From Streptomyces sp. NRRL S-87 (GTDB lineage: Bacteria; Actinomycetota; Actinomycetes; Streptomycetales; Streptomycetaceae), in assembly GCF_000719335.1 (NCBI RefSeq), contig NZ_JOGB01000056.1, positions 1 to 44,645 on the forward strand: a DNA stretch of 44,645 nt, written 5' to 3'. Position 1 is the first letter of the stretch. Each line of letters opens with the position of its first letter. A program made the translations under genes and the position numbers. Positions 17,065 through 25,193 of this stretch are shown here, piece by piece. The notes under the pieces were generated by a model. The model made no database searches, had not been told where the DNA came from, and saw only the letters and a list, made by a program, of their open reading frames with translations.

Positions 17065-17168
17065 CCCCGCGCGTCGAGACGGTGCGCGTGGGCCCGGTCC
17101 TCGTACTCGATGCCCAGCCGATGTCACTGCTGGCCGAGGGCGCCCAGGACGGCTACGGGAGGGCTTGA
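17061..17168 (+). pseudogene. Truncated PIN-toxin-like remnant
   Basis: A 35-codon frame starts at GTG 17061 inside the antitoxin stop (GTGA overlap), the standard coupling of a toxin gene. An upstream GTG at 17049 is also in frame. The translation includes VGPVLVLDAQPMSLLAEG, which looks like the first strand and helix of a PIN nuclease: hydrophobic strand, essential Asp, then S-L-L-A. It stops at TGA 17168 after DGYGRA, whereas PIN toxins run about 120-140 aa, so the remaining catalytic acids are missing. I read it as a decayed toxin. A genuine short peptide cannot be excluded. Confidence 0.55.
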
Positions 17169-17194
17169 ACCGGACCCACTGCGTCCGGCCTCCC
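17157..17194 (+). terminator. Hairpin at the end of the toxin remnant
   Basis: GGGAGG (17157-17162) pairs with CCTCCC (17189-17194) and CCGGAC (17170-17175) with GTCCGG (17183-17188), leaving a 7-nt bulge and a 7-nt loop. It overlaps the remnant's stop codon and would end the mnmA/antitoxin transcript. Confidence 0.5.
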
Positions 17195-17259
17195 GGTGAC
17201 CGCTTACAGTCCCCTGCACACCGCCCGCGGGGGCGGGGACGAGCACTTGGGGAGGGAAC

Positions 17260-18711
17260 ATGCGCATGCGCCGGGATTGGGCAGCGCTCGCCGTCGCGGT
17301 GGCGACCGTGGCGGGGTCGGTGCTGGTGGGGGCGGGGACCGCGGCCGCCGCGCCGGTCGCGCACCGCAGCGACTTCAACGGCGACGGGTACGAGGACTTC
17401 GTGACCAGCGCCCCGGCCGCCACCATCGGCGGCAAGGCGGGCGCGGGCTACGTGGCGGTCGTACCGGGCGGCCCGAACGGCCTCGTCACCGCCCAGCGCA
17501 AGGTGATCAGCCAGGCGACCGACGGCGTCCCCGGGGACCCCGGCACGGACGACAACTTCGGGTACGCGCTGGCGACGGGGGACTTCAACGGCGACGGGTA
17601 CGACGACCTCGCCGTGGGCGCCCCGCGCGACCGTACGGGCAGCACGACGCGCCTCAGCGATGCCCCCGGATCCGTCACCGTGCTCTACGGCAGCCCCGCG
17701 GGGCTGGTGAAGGCGGCCCGCGCCATGGGCGTGACCGCGGGCGCGCAGACGGGCTACGCGGTCACGGCCGCCGACATGGACGGCAACGGCCGGCCGGAGG
17801 TCGTGGCGAGCGAGTACCGGGTGGCCGGCTACGGCGGCCTGGGTCGCTTCACGGTGTCCAAGGGCGGCACCGCCCTGACCCGGACCGCCGACTACGCCAC
17901 CTTCGGCGTCTACGGGCTGGCGGCCGGCGACGTGGACGGCGACGGCCACGACGACGTGGTGGCCCAGTGGGCCTCCAACGGCCTGCGCATGTTCGGCGTG
18001 TTCCACGGCGGCAAGCTGTCGGACGCCTCCGTGTGGTGGCCCGGCGCCTCCGGCATGGGCGGCTCCGCCGCGGCCGTGGGGGACCTCGACAAGGACGGCA
18101 AGGCGGAGATCGTCCTCGGCCGCGAGGACAGCCCCTGGTACGCGGCCGGCGGCGACGTCGCCATCTGGAAGGGCCGCACCGGCGGCCTCACCGACGAGCC
18201 CCAGCGGGTCGTCACCCAGGCCACCGCCGGCGTGCCGGGCACCGCCGAGGACGGCGACCGCTTCGGTTCCTCGGTCGCGCTCGGCGACCTCAACGGAGAC
18301 GGGCATCTCGACCTCGCGGTCGGCGCCGCCGGCGAGGACACCGGCACGGCCGCGGACAGCGGCTCGGTGACCCTGCTCACCGGCAGCGCCACGGGCATCG
18401 TCACCGCCACCGGAGGGCTGGTGCTCACCCAGAACACGACCGGCGTGCCCGGCGCGAACGAGACCCACGACCAGTTCGGCCAGGGCGTCGCCCTGGCCGA
18501 CCACACCAAGGACGGCAAGGCCGAGCTGGCCGTCTCCGCGGTCGGCGAGAACAACACGGCCGCGGCGTGGCCCTACTACGGCGACGGCGCCGTCACCATA
18601 CTGCGCGGCTCGGCCACCGGCCCGGCGGCCACAGGTGCGCAGAGCCTCACGGCCGCGGCCTTCGGCGTCAGCCCCGCCGGGCAGCCCTTCGGCTGGGCCT
18701 TCGCCCGCTGA
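17260..18711 (+). CDS. Secreted FG-GAP repeat (integrin-like) beta-propeller protein
   Basis: This is an extracellular protein (483 aa) made almost entirely of FG-GAP/VCBS repeats that fold as a calcium-binding beta-propeller. A GGGGAGGGA ribosome site precedes ATG 17260; ATG 17266 is an equal alternative. The Sec signal peptide ends near GTAAAAP. Seven repeats with Asp-rich calcium loops are visible: DFNGDGYEDF, DFNGDGYDDLAVGAP, DMDGNGRPEV, DVDGDGHDDV, DLDKDGKAEI, DLNGDGHLDLAVGAA and DHTKDGKAELAVSAV. There is no enzymatic motif. Roles in adhesion or ligand binding are inferred from the fold. It converges on the subtilase gene and shares a terminator region with it. Confidence 0.88.
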   Translation: MRMRRDWAALAVAVATVAGSVLVGAGTAAAAPVAHRSDFNGDGYEDFVTSAPAATIGGKAGAGYVAVVPGGPNGLVTAQRKVISQATDGVPGDPGTDDNFGYALATGDFNGDGYDDLAVGAPRDRTGSTTRLSDAPGSVTVLYGSPAGLVKAARAMGVTAGAQTGYAVTAADMDGNGRPEVVASEYRVAGYGGLGRFTVSKGGTALTRTADYATFGVYGLAAGDVDGDGHDDVVAQWASNGLRMFGVFHGGKLSDASVWWPGASGMGGSAAAVGDLDKDGKAEIVLGREDSPWYAAGGDVAIWKGRTGGLTDEPQRVVTQATAGVPGTAEDGDRFGSSVALGDLNGDGHLDLAVGAAGEDTGTAADSGSVTLLTGSATGIVTATGGLVLTQNTTGVPGANETHDQFGQGVALADHTKDGKAELAVSAVGENNTAAAWPYYGDGAVTILRGSATGPAATGAQSLTAAAFGVSPAGQPFGWAFAR

Positions 18712-18712
18712 T

Positions 18713-18780
18713 CCGGCGGGCCGCGGGGCCCGGGAACACCGGCGGCCCGCCGGAGCGCAGGAGCGTTCCGGCGGGCCGCC
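18713..18780. terminator. Bidirectional terminator with three interchangeable arms
   Basis: Arm A (18713-18724), arm B (18741-18753) and arm C (18768-18780) are mutually related: B is the reverse complement of both A and C. A:B or B:C hairpins (12-13 bp) can form, but not both. It lies between the convergent FG-GAP and subtilase genes and probably ends both transcripts. Confidence 0.75.
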
Positions 18781-18800
18781 GTCGTCACATCAGAGGCCGG

Positions 18801-21800
18801 TCACCCCGCGTAGTACGCCCGCAGGATCGTCACCTCGTGCCGGTTGCCCTGCTTGTCCACGGCCGTGGCGCGGAAGGACACCGCCCCGCCCTTGCCGGGG
18901 TTCGCCACGCTCACCGCGCCGTTCCTGACGGGCAGCTTCTGCCAGCTGCGGCCGTCGTCGTACGAGTACCAGACGGTCAGCGAGCCCAGGTTGCGGCCCG
19001 CCGCCGAGCCCTCCACGGTGACCGGGACCCGGACCGTCCGCCCGGCCGGCGAGGTGCCGTCCACGGCCACCCGCGGCGTGAAGCGGACCACCGAGGCCGG
19101 CAGCTGCGTCGCGTCGACGGTCTTCGCCGAGCGGAAGGTCCAGCTCGCCACGACCTTGGTGGAGGTCCGAGACACCGCCGGGTCGCGTTCGACGGTGGTG
19201 GTCAGCTTGTACGCGGCGTCGCCCGCGGGCACCTTGAAGGAGTCGCCCAGCGGCTCGTCCTTGCGCCCGATCTCGGCGCCGTCGCGGTAGAGCACCGTCC
19301 GGGCCCTGGTGAGGACGGACCCGCCCGCGTGGCCGGCGCCGTCGGCGAGGATCGGCACGTACCCGCCGATCCGGTTGCCCTTGCGGGAGATGCCCAGGTC
19401 GGGTCCGAGCGCGGGGCCGAAGACGCCGGTGTTGAACGTCTCGCGGTAGGAGTGCTCGGGCTTGTACCCGACGGTCCGGCCGGAGTAGGTCGCCTCCGTG
19501 ATCGGGAAGCCCTGCTCGTCGCGGCCGCCGTACTGCTCGGCGTTGATCTGCCAGTCGGCCTCCAGCGCCGCCAGGTGGAGCGTGACCGTGGTGGGCAGCT
19601 TGCGGGTGGACGTCGTCCCGCTGCTGCCGCCGCCCCCGGGGATCATGCCGAAGGCGGTCAGGCCGCCCTCCTTGCCCGGGTTGTCCACGCCGACCGTGAC
19701 CTTGACCGTGGCCAGGTCCTTGTCCTTGAAGTGCCGGACGTAGCCGGTGGCCAGGCGCTCCGTCTTGCCCCCGAGCGCGGCGTGGTACTCCTCCTGGGAG
19801 CCGTACGACCAGTGCGTGTCGAACTGCTGCACCAGGGAGCCGTCGGTGATCGCGGGCCCGGCGTGGGCGGTGTAGAACCCGTCGTACGAGTTCAGCCACC
19901 AGCCGAAGCCCGTGCCGCCGTCCCGGTCGGTGACCGTGTACGACGGGACGGCGAACTCGGTGGTCGCGGTGCGCGGCGGGACGGTGATCACCACCGGCTT
20001 CGCGGTGCGGGCGTCGAGCGTGACCGCGGTGTCCCTGGTGACGTCCAGCCGCGGCCGGGAGACGGCGCTGACGCCCTTGGTGGCGTCCTTCGGGTCGTTC
20101 GCGATGCCGGAGTCGAGGACGTACCGGCCCTTGGGCACGCGCAGCGAGGCCGTGCCGGAGGCGTCGAACGGGTTGAGCCAGGTGCCGCTGCCGAGCCCGC
20201 TGATGCCGGCCAGGCTGCTGAAGTAGTCGGTGGCCGGCTTGCCGTCGCGGCCGAGGAACTTCAGCGTCAGGTCGTACGACTCGACCTCGCGCTCCACCGC
20301 CGCCGCGGTGCGCACGCTCTGGCCGCCGCCCGTGGCGGTCACGTACGCCGAGTACGCCCCGTCCCGCGTGCCCCCGAGCCGGGTGTCGGCGGTCAGGTCC
20401 ACGGACGCCGTGCCGTGCGCCGGGACGGTGACCCGCTTCGCGCCGAGGGCGAAGAAGCCTGCCGGGGCGGGCTTGCCGTCGGGGCGGGCGGCGGCCAGGG
20501 ACAGCGCGAGGGTGACGGGCGCGCCCGTCAGGTTGCGGTAGGTGACCTTCTTCGTGACCGGCTTGTCGTCGGTGTGCGGCCACTGCTGCTTGGCGAAGCC
20601 GACGGACACCGGCTCGGCGACGACCTTCTGGTGCAGCGCCTTGTCGACGGCGATGCGGCCGCTGCCCTGCTCGAAGGCGGTGTAGGCGCCCGGCTTGGTG
20701 GAGGCGGTCAGCACGCCCTTGAGGTCGGCGCCCTTCCACTTCGGGTGCTGCTGCTTGAGCAGCGCCGCGGCGCCCGCGACGTGCGGGGTGGCCATCGAGG
20801 TGCCGGAGATCGTCAGGTAGCCCTTCGGCTCCTGGCCGACCTCCTTCTCGATGACGCTGCCGGGCGCGGCGGCCGCGGTGATGTCCACGCCGGGGGCGGT
20901 GACGTCCGGCTTGATGGCCCCGTCGCCCACGCGCGGGCCGCGGCTGGAGAAGTCCGCCAGCTTGTCGTGGTCGTCCACCGCACCGACGGTGAGCGCGGCC
21001 TCGGCGCTGCCGGGCGAGCCGACGGAGCCGGGTGCCCCCGCGTTGCCGGCCGCGATCGCGAAGAGGACGCCCTTCTCCTTGCTCAGCCGGTTGACGGTGG
21101 CTTCCATCGGGTCGATGCCGGGCTGGTCGGCGCCGCCGAGGCTGAGGTTGATGACGTCGGCTCCCTGGGCGACGGCCCACTCCATGCCGGCGATGATGCC
21201 GGAGTCGTCGCCGGAGCCGCCGTCGTCGAGGACCTTGCCGTTGAGCACGGTTGCGCCGGGGGCCACGCCCTTGAACTTCCCCCCCGAGGCGGCGCCGGTG
21301 CCGGCCGCGATGGAGGCGACGTGGGTGCCGTGGCCGAAGTGGTCGGTGACGTCCGCGGCGAGGCTGAAGTTCCGCTGCGCGACGACCTTGCCCTTGAGGT
21401 CGGGGTGGGTGGCGTCGACGCCGGTGTCGAGGACGGCGATCTTGACGCCCTTGCCGTCGTACCCGGCCGCCCAGGCCTTGTCCGCGCCGATCTGCCGGGT
21501 CGACCTGTCGAGGCTCGCGGTGCGGATGCCGTCGAGCCACACCCGGGCGATGCCGGCGGCGGTGGTGCGGGAGGCGCTGCCCGACTGCGCGCGGGTGAGG
21601 GCGTTCCACACGGCGGTGGTGCCGCGCTGCGCGGTGGTGACGGCCTCGGCGTTGAGGGCGCCGAGGGTGCGGCGGACCGTGCTGCCCTTGGTCCGGTGCA
21701 GCTCGGTCTTCGCGGCGCCGCCGGCGCCCTCGTACTGGACGATCAGCTGCAGCCCGCCGTGCCGGGTGCGCAGGTACTCGGGGCGGCCGAGCTCGGTGAT

Positions 21801-22151
21801 GTCGAAGAGCCGGGCGTCCAGCGTGCCGGCGTCGATCAGGCGCTGGGCGTCGTACGGGACCACGCGGACGTGTCCGTCCACGCGCTGCACGGACACCGGG
21901 ACGCCCTCGCGGCCCTTGGCGCGCTCGATGCCGTACGGGCGGCCCTTCGCGTCGACGAGGACGCGGTCGCCAGTGATCAGCGCGATGCGGGTGGTGCCCT
22001 TGGCGGCGCCGGCCTTCGCGGCCGCGGCCCCGGCCGAGGTGGCCGGTCCGGCCGGTGCGGCGACGGCGGGGCTGGTCAGGCCCGCGGCCAGCGCCACGGT
22101 GGCGGCGGCGGCGACGGTGGCCGCACCCGCCCTCTTGAGTCGGTTCTGCAA
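18801..22151 (-). CDS. Secreted S8 family subtilisin-like serine protease
   Basis: This is a large extracellular protease (1116 aa). TTG 22151 (LQNRLKRAGA) is chosen because a good promoter (22216-22245) would start transcription downstream of the only longer in-frame start, GTG 22226, and a signal peptide follows directly (TVALAAGLTSPAVA). A propeptide of about 200 residues precedes the catalytic domain. Counting from the TTG, the triad is Asp242 (AVLDTGVDATHPD), His274 (FGHGTHVASIAAG) and Ser452 (SGTSMATPHVAGAAAL), with oxyanion Asn370 (AIAAGNAG). The C-terminal 550 residues are beta-rich and Fn3-like (last part LTVWYSYDDGRSWQKLPV). The length fits the 1100-residue Streptomyces subtilases. 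The substrate is unknown. Confidence 0.9.
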   Translation of the reverse strand: MQNRLKRAGAATVAAAATVALAAGLTSPAVAAPAGPATSAGAAAAKAGAAKGTTRIALITGDRVLVDAKGRPYGIERAKGREGVPVSVQRVDGHVRVVPYDAQRLIDAGTLDARLFDITELGRPEYLRTRHGGLQLIVQYEGAGGAAKTELHRTKGSTVRRTLGALNAEAVTTAQRGTTAVWNALTRAQSGSASRTTAAGIARVWLDGIRTASLDRSTRQIGADKAWAAGYDGKGVKIAVLDTGVDATHPDLKGKVVAQRNFSLAADVTDHFGHGTHVASIAAGTGAASGGKFKGVAPGATVLNGKVLDDGGSGDDSGIIAGMEWAVAQGADVINLSLGGADQPGIDPMEATVNRLSKEKGVLFAIAAGNAGAPGSVGSPGSAEAALTVGAVDDHDKLADFSSRGPRVGDGAIKPDVTAPGVDITAAAAPGSVIEKEVGQEPKGYLTISGTSMATPHVAGAAALLKQQHPKWKGADLKGVLTASTKPGAYTAFEQGSGRIAVDKALHQKVVAEPVSVGFAKQQWPHTDDKPVTKKVTYRNLTGAPVTLALSLAAARPDGKPAPAGFFALGAKRVTVPAHGTASVDLTADTRLGGTRDGAYSAYVTATGGGQSVRTAAAVEREVESYDLTLKFLGRDGKPATDYFSSLAGISGLGSGTWLNPFDASGTASLRVPKGRYVLDSGIANDPKDATKGVSAVSRPRLDVTRDTAVTLDARTAKPVVITVPPRTATTEFAVPSYTVTDRDGGTGFGWWLNSYDGFYTAHAGPAITDGSLVQQFDTHWSYGSQEEYHAALGGKTERLATGYVRHFKDKDLATVKVTVGVDNPGKEGGLTAFGMIPGGGGSSGTTSTRKLPTTVTLHLAALEADWQINAEQYGGRDEQGFPITEATYSGRTVGYKPEHSYRETFNTGVFGPALGPDLGISRKGNRIGGYVPILADGAGHAGGSVLTRARTVLYRDGAEIGRKDEPLGDSFKVPAGDAAYKLTTTVERDPAVSRTSTKVVASWTFRSAKTVDATQLPASVVRFTPRVAVDGTSPAGRTVRVPVTVEGSAAGRNLGSLTVWYSYDDGRSWQKLPVRNGAVSVANPGKGGAVSFRATAVDKQGNRHEVTILRAYYAG

Positions 22152-22215
22152 CGTCTCATCCCCCCTGGATGAAGGGTCATCGGCACGGGGGGACAGGTCG
22201 GCCCCCGGCAGAGGC

Positions 22216-22245
22216 AGTATCTGCACGGGAGTTCGAGCGGCTCAA
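22216..22245 (-). promoter_or_regulatory. HrdB-like promoter of the subtilase gene
   Basis: On the minus strand, TTGAGC (22245-22240) and GATACT (22221-22216) are separated by 18 nt, close to the vegetative TTGACN/TANNNT consensus. Transcription would begin near 22209 and give a leader of about 58 nt to TTG 22151. Confidence 0.55.
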
Positions 22246-22310
22246 CAGAGTGGCTCAATATGGCAGTTGTGGCGGTTGCGACACGGCCGGATCGGAACGG
22301 TCCGTCACGC

Positions 22311-22341
22311 GGCGGTCGCAGGGCGGTCATGGGGCGGTCAG
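22311..22341. repeat. Direct repeats GGCGGTC at helical spacing upstream of subtilase promoter
   Basis: GGCGGTCG/A occurs at 22311, 22323 and 22334, 12 and 11 nt apart, with a related GGCGGTTG at 22271. They lie 65-95 bp upstream of the subtilase -35 element. Evenly phased direct repeats can be activator sites; no regulator is identified. Confidence 0.35.
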
Positions 22342-22356
22342 GCCGTGCCCGGTCGC

Positions 22357-22393
22357 GCCGTGTACGCCCTACGGTCCTGCGGGCGTGCGGCGA
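22357..22393 (-). terminator. Imperfect hairpin after the AraC-family gene
   Basis: Bases 22357-22370 and 22382-22393 pair imperfectly (2-nt bulge and a G-U pair) around an 11-nt loop, starting 3 nt past the regulator's stop codon on the minus strand. Confidence 0.4.
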
Positions 22394-22395
22394 GG

Positions 22396-23487
22396 TCACA
22401 CGGCGGCGGGCTCGCGGGCCTGGAACGTGCGCCGGTAGGCGATAGGCGAGATGCCGAAGGCGGCGCGCATGTGCTGGCGCAGCGAGTTGCCCGAGCCGAA
22501 CCCGGCCCGGTGCGCCACCAGATCGACCGGAAGATCGCTGGTCTCCAGGAGTCCGCGGGCCAGTTCGAGCCGCTGCGCGGTCAGCCACTGCACCGGCGTC
22601 ATCCCGACCTCGTCCCGGAACCGCCGGGTGAACGTCCGTACGCTCATCCCCGCCTGGTCAGCCAACTCAGCCAGCGTCAGCGGCTGTTCCAGCCGGTCCA
22701 GCGCCCAGGCCCGGGCCTCCGAGGTGGTCGCGAGGGTCGGCTCGGGCACGGGCCGCTCGATGTACTGCGCCTGGCCGCCGTCGCGCCACGGCGGCACCAC
22801 GCACAGCCGGGCCGTCAGGTTGGCCACCGCGCTGCCGTGGTCGCGGCGCACGAGGTGCAGGCAGAGGTCCACGCCGGCGGCCACCCCGGCGGAGGTGAGC
22901 AGGTCCCCGTCGTCGACGAAGAGCACGTCCTCGTCGAGCTTCACCCGCGGGAAGGCCACCCGGAAGTCCCGGGCGTCGTACCAGTGGGTGGTCGCGGGCC
23001 GGCCGTCCAGCAGCCCCGCGGCGGCCAGGACGTGCGAGCCGGTGCAGATGGACACCAGGCGCGTGCCGGGCCGGATCCGGGCCAGGGCGGCGCGCAGGTG
23101 CTCGGGCAGGGGCGCGCCCTCGAGCAGCTCGTCCATGCCGTGGGTGGGCGGGATGATCACGGTGTCGGCCCACTCCAGGGCCTCCGGGCCGGCCGTTCCG
23201 GAGATCGTGAAGCCGGAGTCGCTGTGCACCGGGGCGCCGTCCGCGGTACAGACCCGGACCTCGTACAGGCGCTGCCGGTCCTCGCCGTAGGCGTTGCCGA
23301 AGACCCGGCTCGGCATGCCGAGCTCGAAGGCGGGGACGCCGGGCAGCGCCAGGACGGCCACCCTGTGCGGGGCGGGCGGGGTCGGGGGGAGCTCACCCGG
23401 GTGGACGAGGTCGGCCGGCAGCACCGGGTTCCCGGGTTCCCAGTGCTCGCCGGGGGTGGTGGGCTGCGGGTGCGCGTCACTGGCCAT
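22396..23487 (-). CDS. GlxA-type AraC family regulator with DJ-1/PfpI domain
   Basis: This is a cytoplasmic transcription regulator (363 aa). The N-terminal half is a class I glutamine-amidotransferase-like (DJ-1/PfpI) domain: VAVLALPGVPAFELGMPSRVFG opens it, and the nucleophile-elbow position is SICTGSHVLAAAGLLDG, with a cysteine as in many GlxA-type proteins. The C-terminal half is an AraC double helix-turn-helix (LTLAELADQAGMSVRTFTRRFRDEVGMTPVQW ... GFGSGNSLRQHMRAAFGISPIAYRR). The start ATG 23487 lies in the centre of a perfect 14-bp palindrome. It is divergent from the oxidoreductase gene across a palindromic operator, so autoregulation plus control of that gene is the simplest model. The inducing ligand is unknown. 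Confidence 0.88.
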   Translation of the reverse strand: MASDAHPQPTTPGEHWEPGNPVLPADLVHPGELPPTPPAPHRVAVLALPGVPAFELGMPSRVFGNAYGEDRQRLYEVRVCTADGAPVHSDSGFTISGTAGPEALEWADTVIIPPTHGMDELLEGAPLPEHLRAALARIRPGTRLVSICTGSHVLAAAGLLDGRPATTHWYDARDFRVAFPRVKLDEDVLFVDDGDLLTSAGVAAGVDLCLHLVRRDHGSAVANLTARLCVVPPWRDGGQAQYIERPVPEPTLATTSEARAWALDRLEQPLTLAELADQAGMSVRTFTRRFRDEVGMTPVQWLTAQRLELARGLLETSDLPVDLVAHRAGFGSGNSLRQHMRAAFGISPIAYRRTFQAREPAAV

Positions 23488-23530
23488 GGCCAGATTCTGT
23501 CACATCATGGCCATCCGGCCATGACCATGG
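23480..23530. promoter_or_regulatory. Palindromic operator between AraC regulator and oxidoreductase
   Basis: Two palindromes share the core ATGGCC/GGCCAT. The first is CTGGCCATGGCCAG (23480-23493), which contains the regulator's start codon. The second is TCATGGCC-ATCC-GGCCATGA (23505-23524), perfect in both arms, followed by CCATGG (23525-23530). Their centres are about 28 bp apart. Position and symmetry suggest binding of the adjacent regulator. Confidence 0.6.
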
Positions 23531-23605
23531 AGGGCCCCCGGACCCCACAGTGAATGCATCGCACCAGTTCAGCGGCCCTCCCGGGCCACGAAGGAGAGAT
23601 TCGAC

Positions 23606-24532
23606 ATGCGTGCTGTGGTCATCAGCGAGTTCGGCGGCCCCGAGGTCCTGAAGGTGTCCGAGGTCGCCAAGCCGGAGCCCGGACTCAACGAGATCCTGGT
23701 CCGCGTCCACGCCGCCGGCGTCAACCCGGTCGACGCGAAGACCCGCTCCGTCGAGGCGCTCATCGGGTGGGGCGAGCACCGGATCAGCGGCTGGGACGTT
23801 TCCGGCACGGTCGAGGCGGTCGGCCCCGGCGTGACCCTGTTCGCCCCGGGTGACGAGGTCTTCGGCATGCCCCGCTTCCCGCTGGCCGCCGGCGGCTACG
23901 CCGAGTACGTCGCCGCCCCCGCCCGCCACTTCGCCCGCAAGCCGGCCGCGCTGTCCCACGAGGAGGCCGCGGCCGTGCCGCTGGCCGCCCTGACCGCCTG
24001 GCAGGCCCTGACGGACACGGCGGACCTCAAGCCCGGGCAGCGCGTGCTCGTCCACGCCGCCGCAGGTGGCGTCGGCCACTTCGCCGTCCAGATCGCCAAG
24101 GCCCTGGGCGCCCACGTGATCGGCACCGCGAGCGCCGCCAAGCACGACTTCGTGCGCTCCCTGGGCGCCGACGAGGTCGTCGACTACCGCACCACCGCCT
24201 TCGAGGACGTCGTCGCGGACGTCGACGTCGCCATCGACACCGTCGGCAACGGCTACGGCGCCCGCTCCCTGAAGGTCCTCAAGCCCGGCGGCACCCTGAT
24301 CACCCTCAACGGCCCGGACGAGATCCCGGCCGGTGCGGACGGCTTCCGCACGGGCTGGACCCTCGTCGAGCCCGACTTCAACGGCATGAAGGCGCTCGCC
24401 GCCCTGGCCGCCGAGGGCAGGCTCAAGCCCGCCCTCGACACCGTCCTGCCCCTGGAGGAGGCGGCCAAGGCCCACGAGATCGTCGAGCAGGGCCGTACGA
24501 CCGGCAAGGTCGTCCTCTCGGTCGTCGCCTGA
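23606..24532 (+). CDS. NADP-dependent zinc-independent MDR oxidoreductase (quinone-oxidoreductase-like)
   Basis: This is a medium-chain dehydrogenase/reductase (308 aa) starting at ATG 23606 behind GAAGGAGAGA. The N-terminal GroES-like domain contains VRVHAAGVNPVDAKTR and GWDVSGTVEAVGPGV. The Rossmann part has LVHAAAGGVGHFAVQIAKALGAHVIGTAS, the AxxGGVG NADP loop, and LGADEVVDYR. The catalytic and structural zinc cysteines of true alcohol dehydrogenases are absent, placing it with quinone oxidoreductases and enone reductases. The substrate is unknown; the divergent AraC-type regulator suggests induction by a small molecule. It probably stands alone, since the next gene faces the other way. Confidence 0.88.
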   Translation: MRAVVISEFGGPEVLKVSEVAKPEPGLNEILVRVHAAGVNPVDAKTRSVEALIGWGEHRISGWDVSGTVEAVGPGVTLFAPGDEVFGMPRFPLAAGGYAEYVAAPARHFARKPAALSHEEAAAVPLAALTAWQALTDTADLKPGQRVLVHAAAGGVGHFAVQIAKALGAHVIGTASAAKHDFVRSLGADEVVDYRTTAFEDVVADVDVAIDTVGNGYGARSLKVLKPGGTLITLNGPDEIPAGADGFRTGWTLVEPDFNGMKALAALAAEGRLKPALDTVLPLEEAAKAHEIVEQGRTTGKVVLSVVA

Positions 24533-24590
24533 CCCGAGCCCCGTGCGGCGGTCGGTCCGGTACGGGGGTCCGGACGGCCGCGCGACGCGG

Positions 24591-25076
24591 TCAGGCGGCC
24601 AGCGCGGTGACGGGCGCGGGCGGCGGCCACTCGGGCCCGCCGCCCGCCCGCAGCTCGAACCAGACGGTCTTCCCGCCGACCCCGAAGAGCCGCTCGTCGA
24701 GGGCGCAGCCTCCCCAGTGGTCGGCGACCAGGTCCAACAGGACCGTCCCGCGCCCGTGCTCCGCCTCCCCGCCCGGGGGCTCCGCCGCCGGCATCGGGAA
24801 CACCGGGCTGGTGTCGGACACGCTCACCCGCAGCACCGGGTGCGCCCACCGCAGCCGCATCGACGCGGGTCCGGCGGTGTGGCGGACGGAGTTGGTGGCC
24901 AGCTCGGAGGCCAACAGCTCCGCCCGGTCCGCCAGTTCGTCGAGTCCGTGGGCGGCGAGCACCGCGAGGAGCGCGGTGCGGGCGACCCAGGGTGCGCGCG
25001 GGTCCCGCGGGAAGTGCAGTTCGTACTCCCACGGTTCGGCGTAGGGGATGGGGAGGGGGTGGTCTTCGTGCGTCAC
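24591..25076 (-). CDS. ATP-binding protein, anti-sigma-factor-like HATPase
   Basis: This is a small GHKL ATPase of the SpoIIAB/RsbW-like type (161 aa). GTG 25076 is preferred to GTG 25085 because the GGAGG (25088-25092) then has a normal 8-nt spacing; for 25085 there would be only two bases. The N-box is ELLASELATNSVRHT, the G1 box DTSPV, and the G2-like GRGTVLLDLVADHWG. These proteins in Streptomyces are typically serine kinases or binders of anti-anti-sigma factors, and many sit beside XRE/DUF397 pairs as here. It is divergent from the XRE gene with a palindromic operator between them. Confidence 0.82.
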   Translation of the reverse strand: MTHEDHPLPIPYAEPWEYELHFPRDPRAPWVARTALLAVLAAHGLDELADRAELLASELATNSVRHTAGPASMRLRWAHPVLRVSVSDTSPVFPMPAAEPPGGEAEHGRGTVLLDLVADHWGGCALDERLFGVGGKTVWFELRAGGGPEWPPPAPVTALAA

Positions 25077-25193
25077 GCGGTGCACCTCCGTGTGCGGCGT
25101 GAGGAGCCCCGGTCTAGCGGTGGCATGCCGGTGGGTGCCGGTGCACTTCCGTTGGGGCTGTTGTGGTGGTGTGGGTCACACGCTACCGGCGTC

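Noticed and set aside
17150..17194. tRNA 3'-end or attachment-site fragment on the minus strand (GGTTCAAGCCC)
   Set aside because: The T-loop-like sequence lacks complementary T-stem arms and no acceptor, D or anticodon arm is found. The pairing fits a terminator hairpin better.
17196..22172. Very long open frame of 1658 codons on the + strand
   Set aside because: It crosses the FG-GAP gene and runs antisense to the subtilase. The translation is low-complexity Arg/Gly/Ala, a product of high GC third positions. The two real genes have motifs, signal peptides and start sites.
22226..22226. GTG 22226 as start of the subtilase
   Set aside because: It lies between the -35 and -10 of the predicted promoter, has no ribosome site, and would put 25 hydrophilic residues before the signal peptide.
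25085..25085. GTG 25085 as start of the HATPase gene
   Set aside because: The GGAGG ends only two bases before this codon; GTG 25076 has proper spacing.
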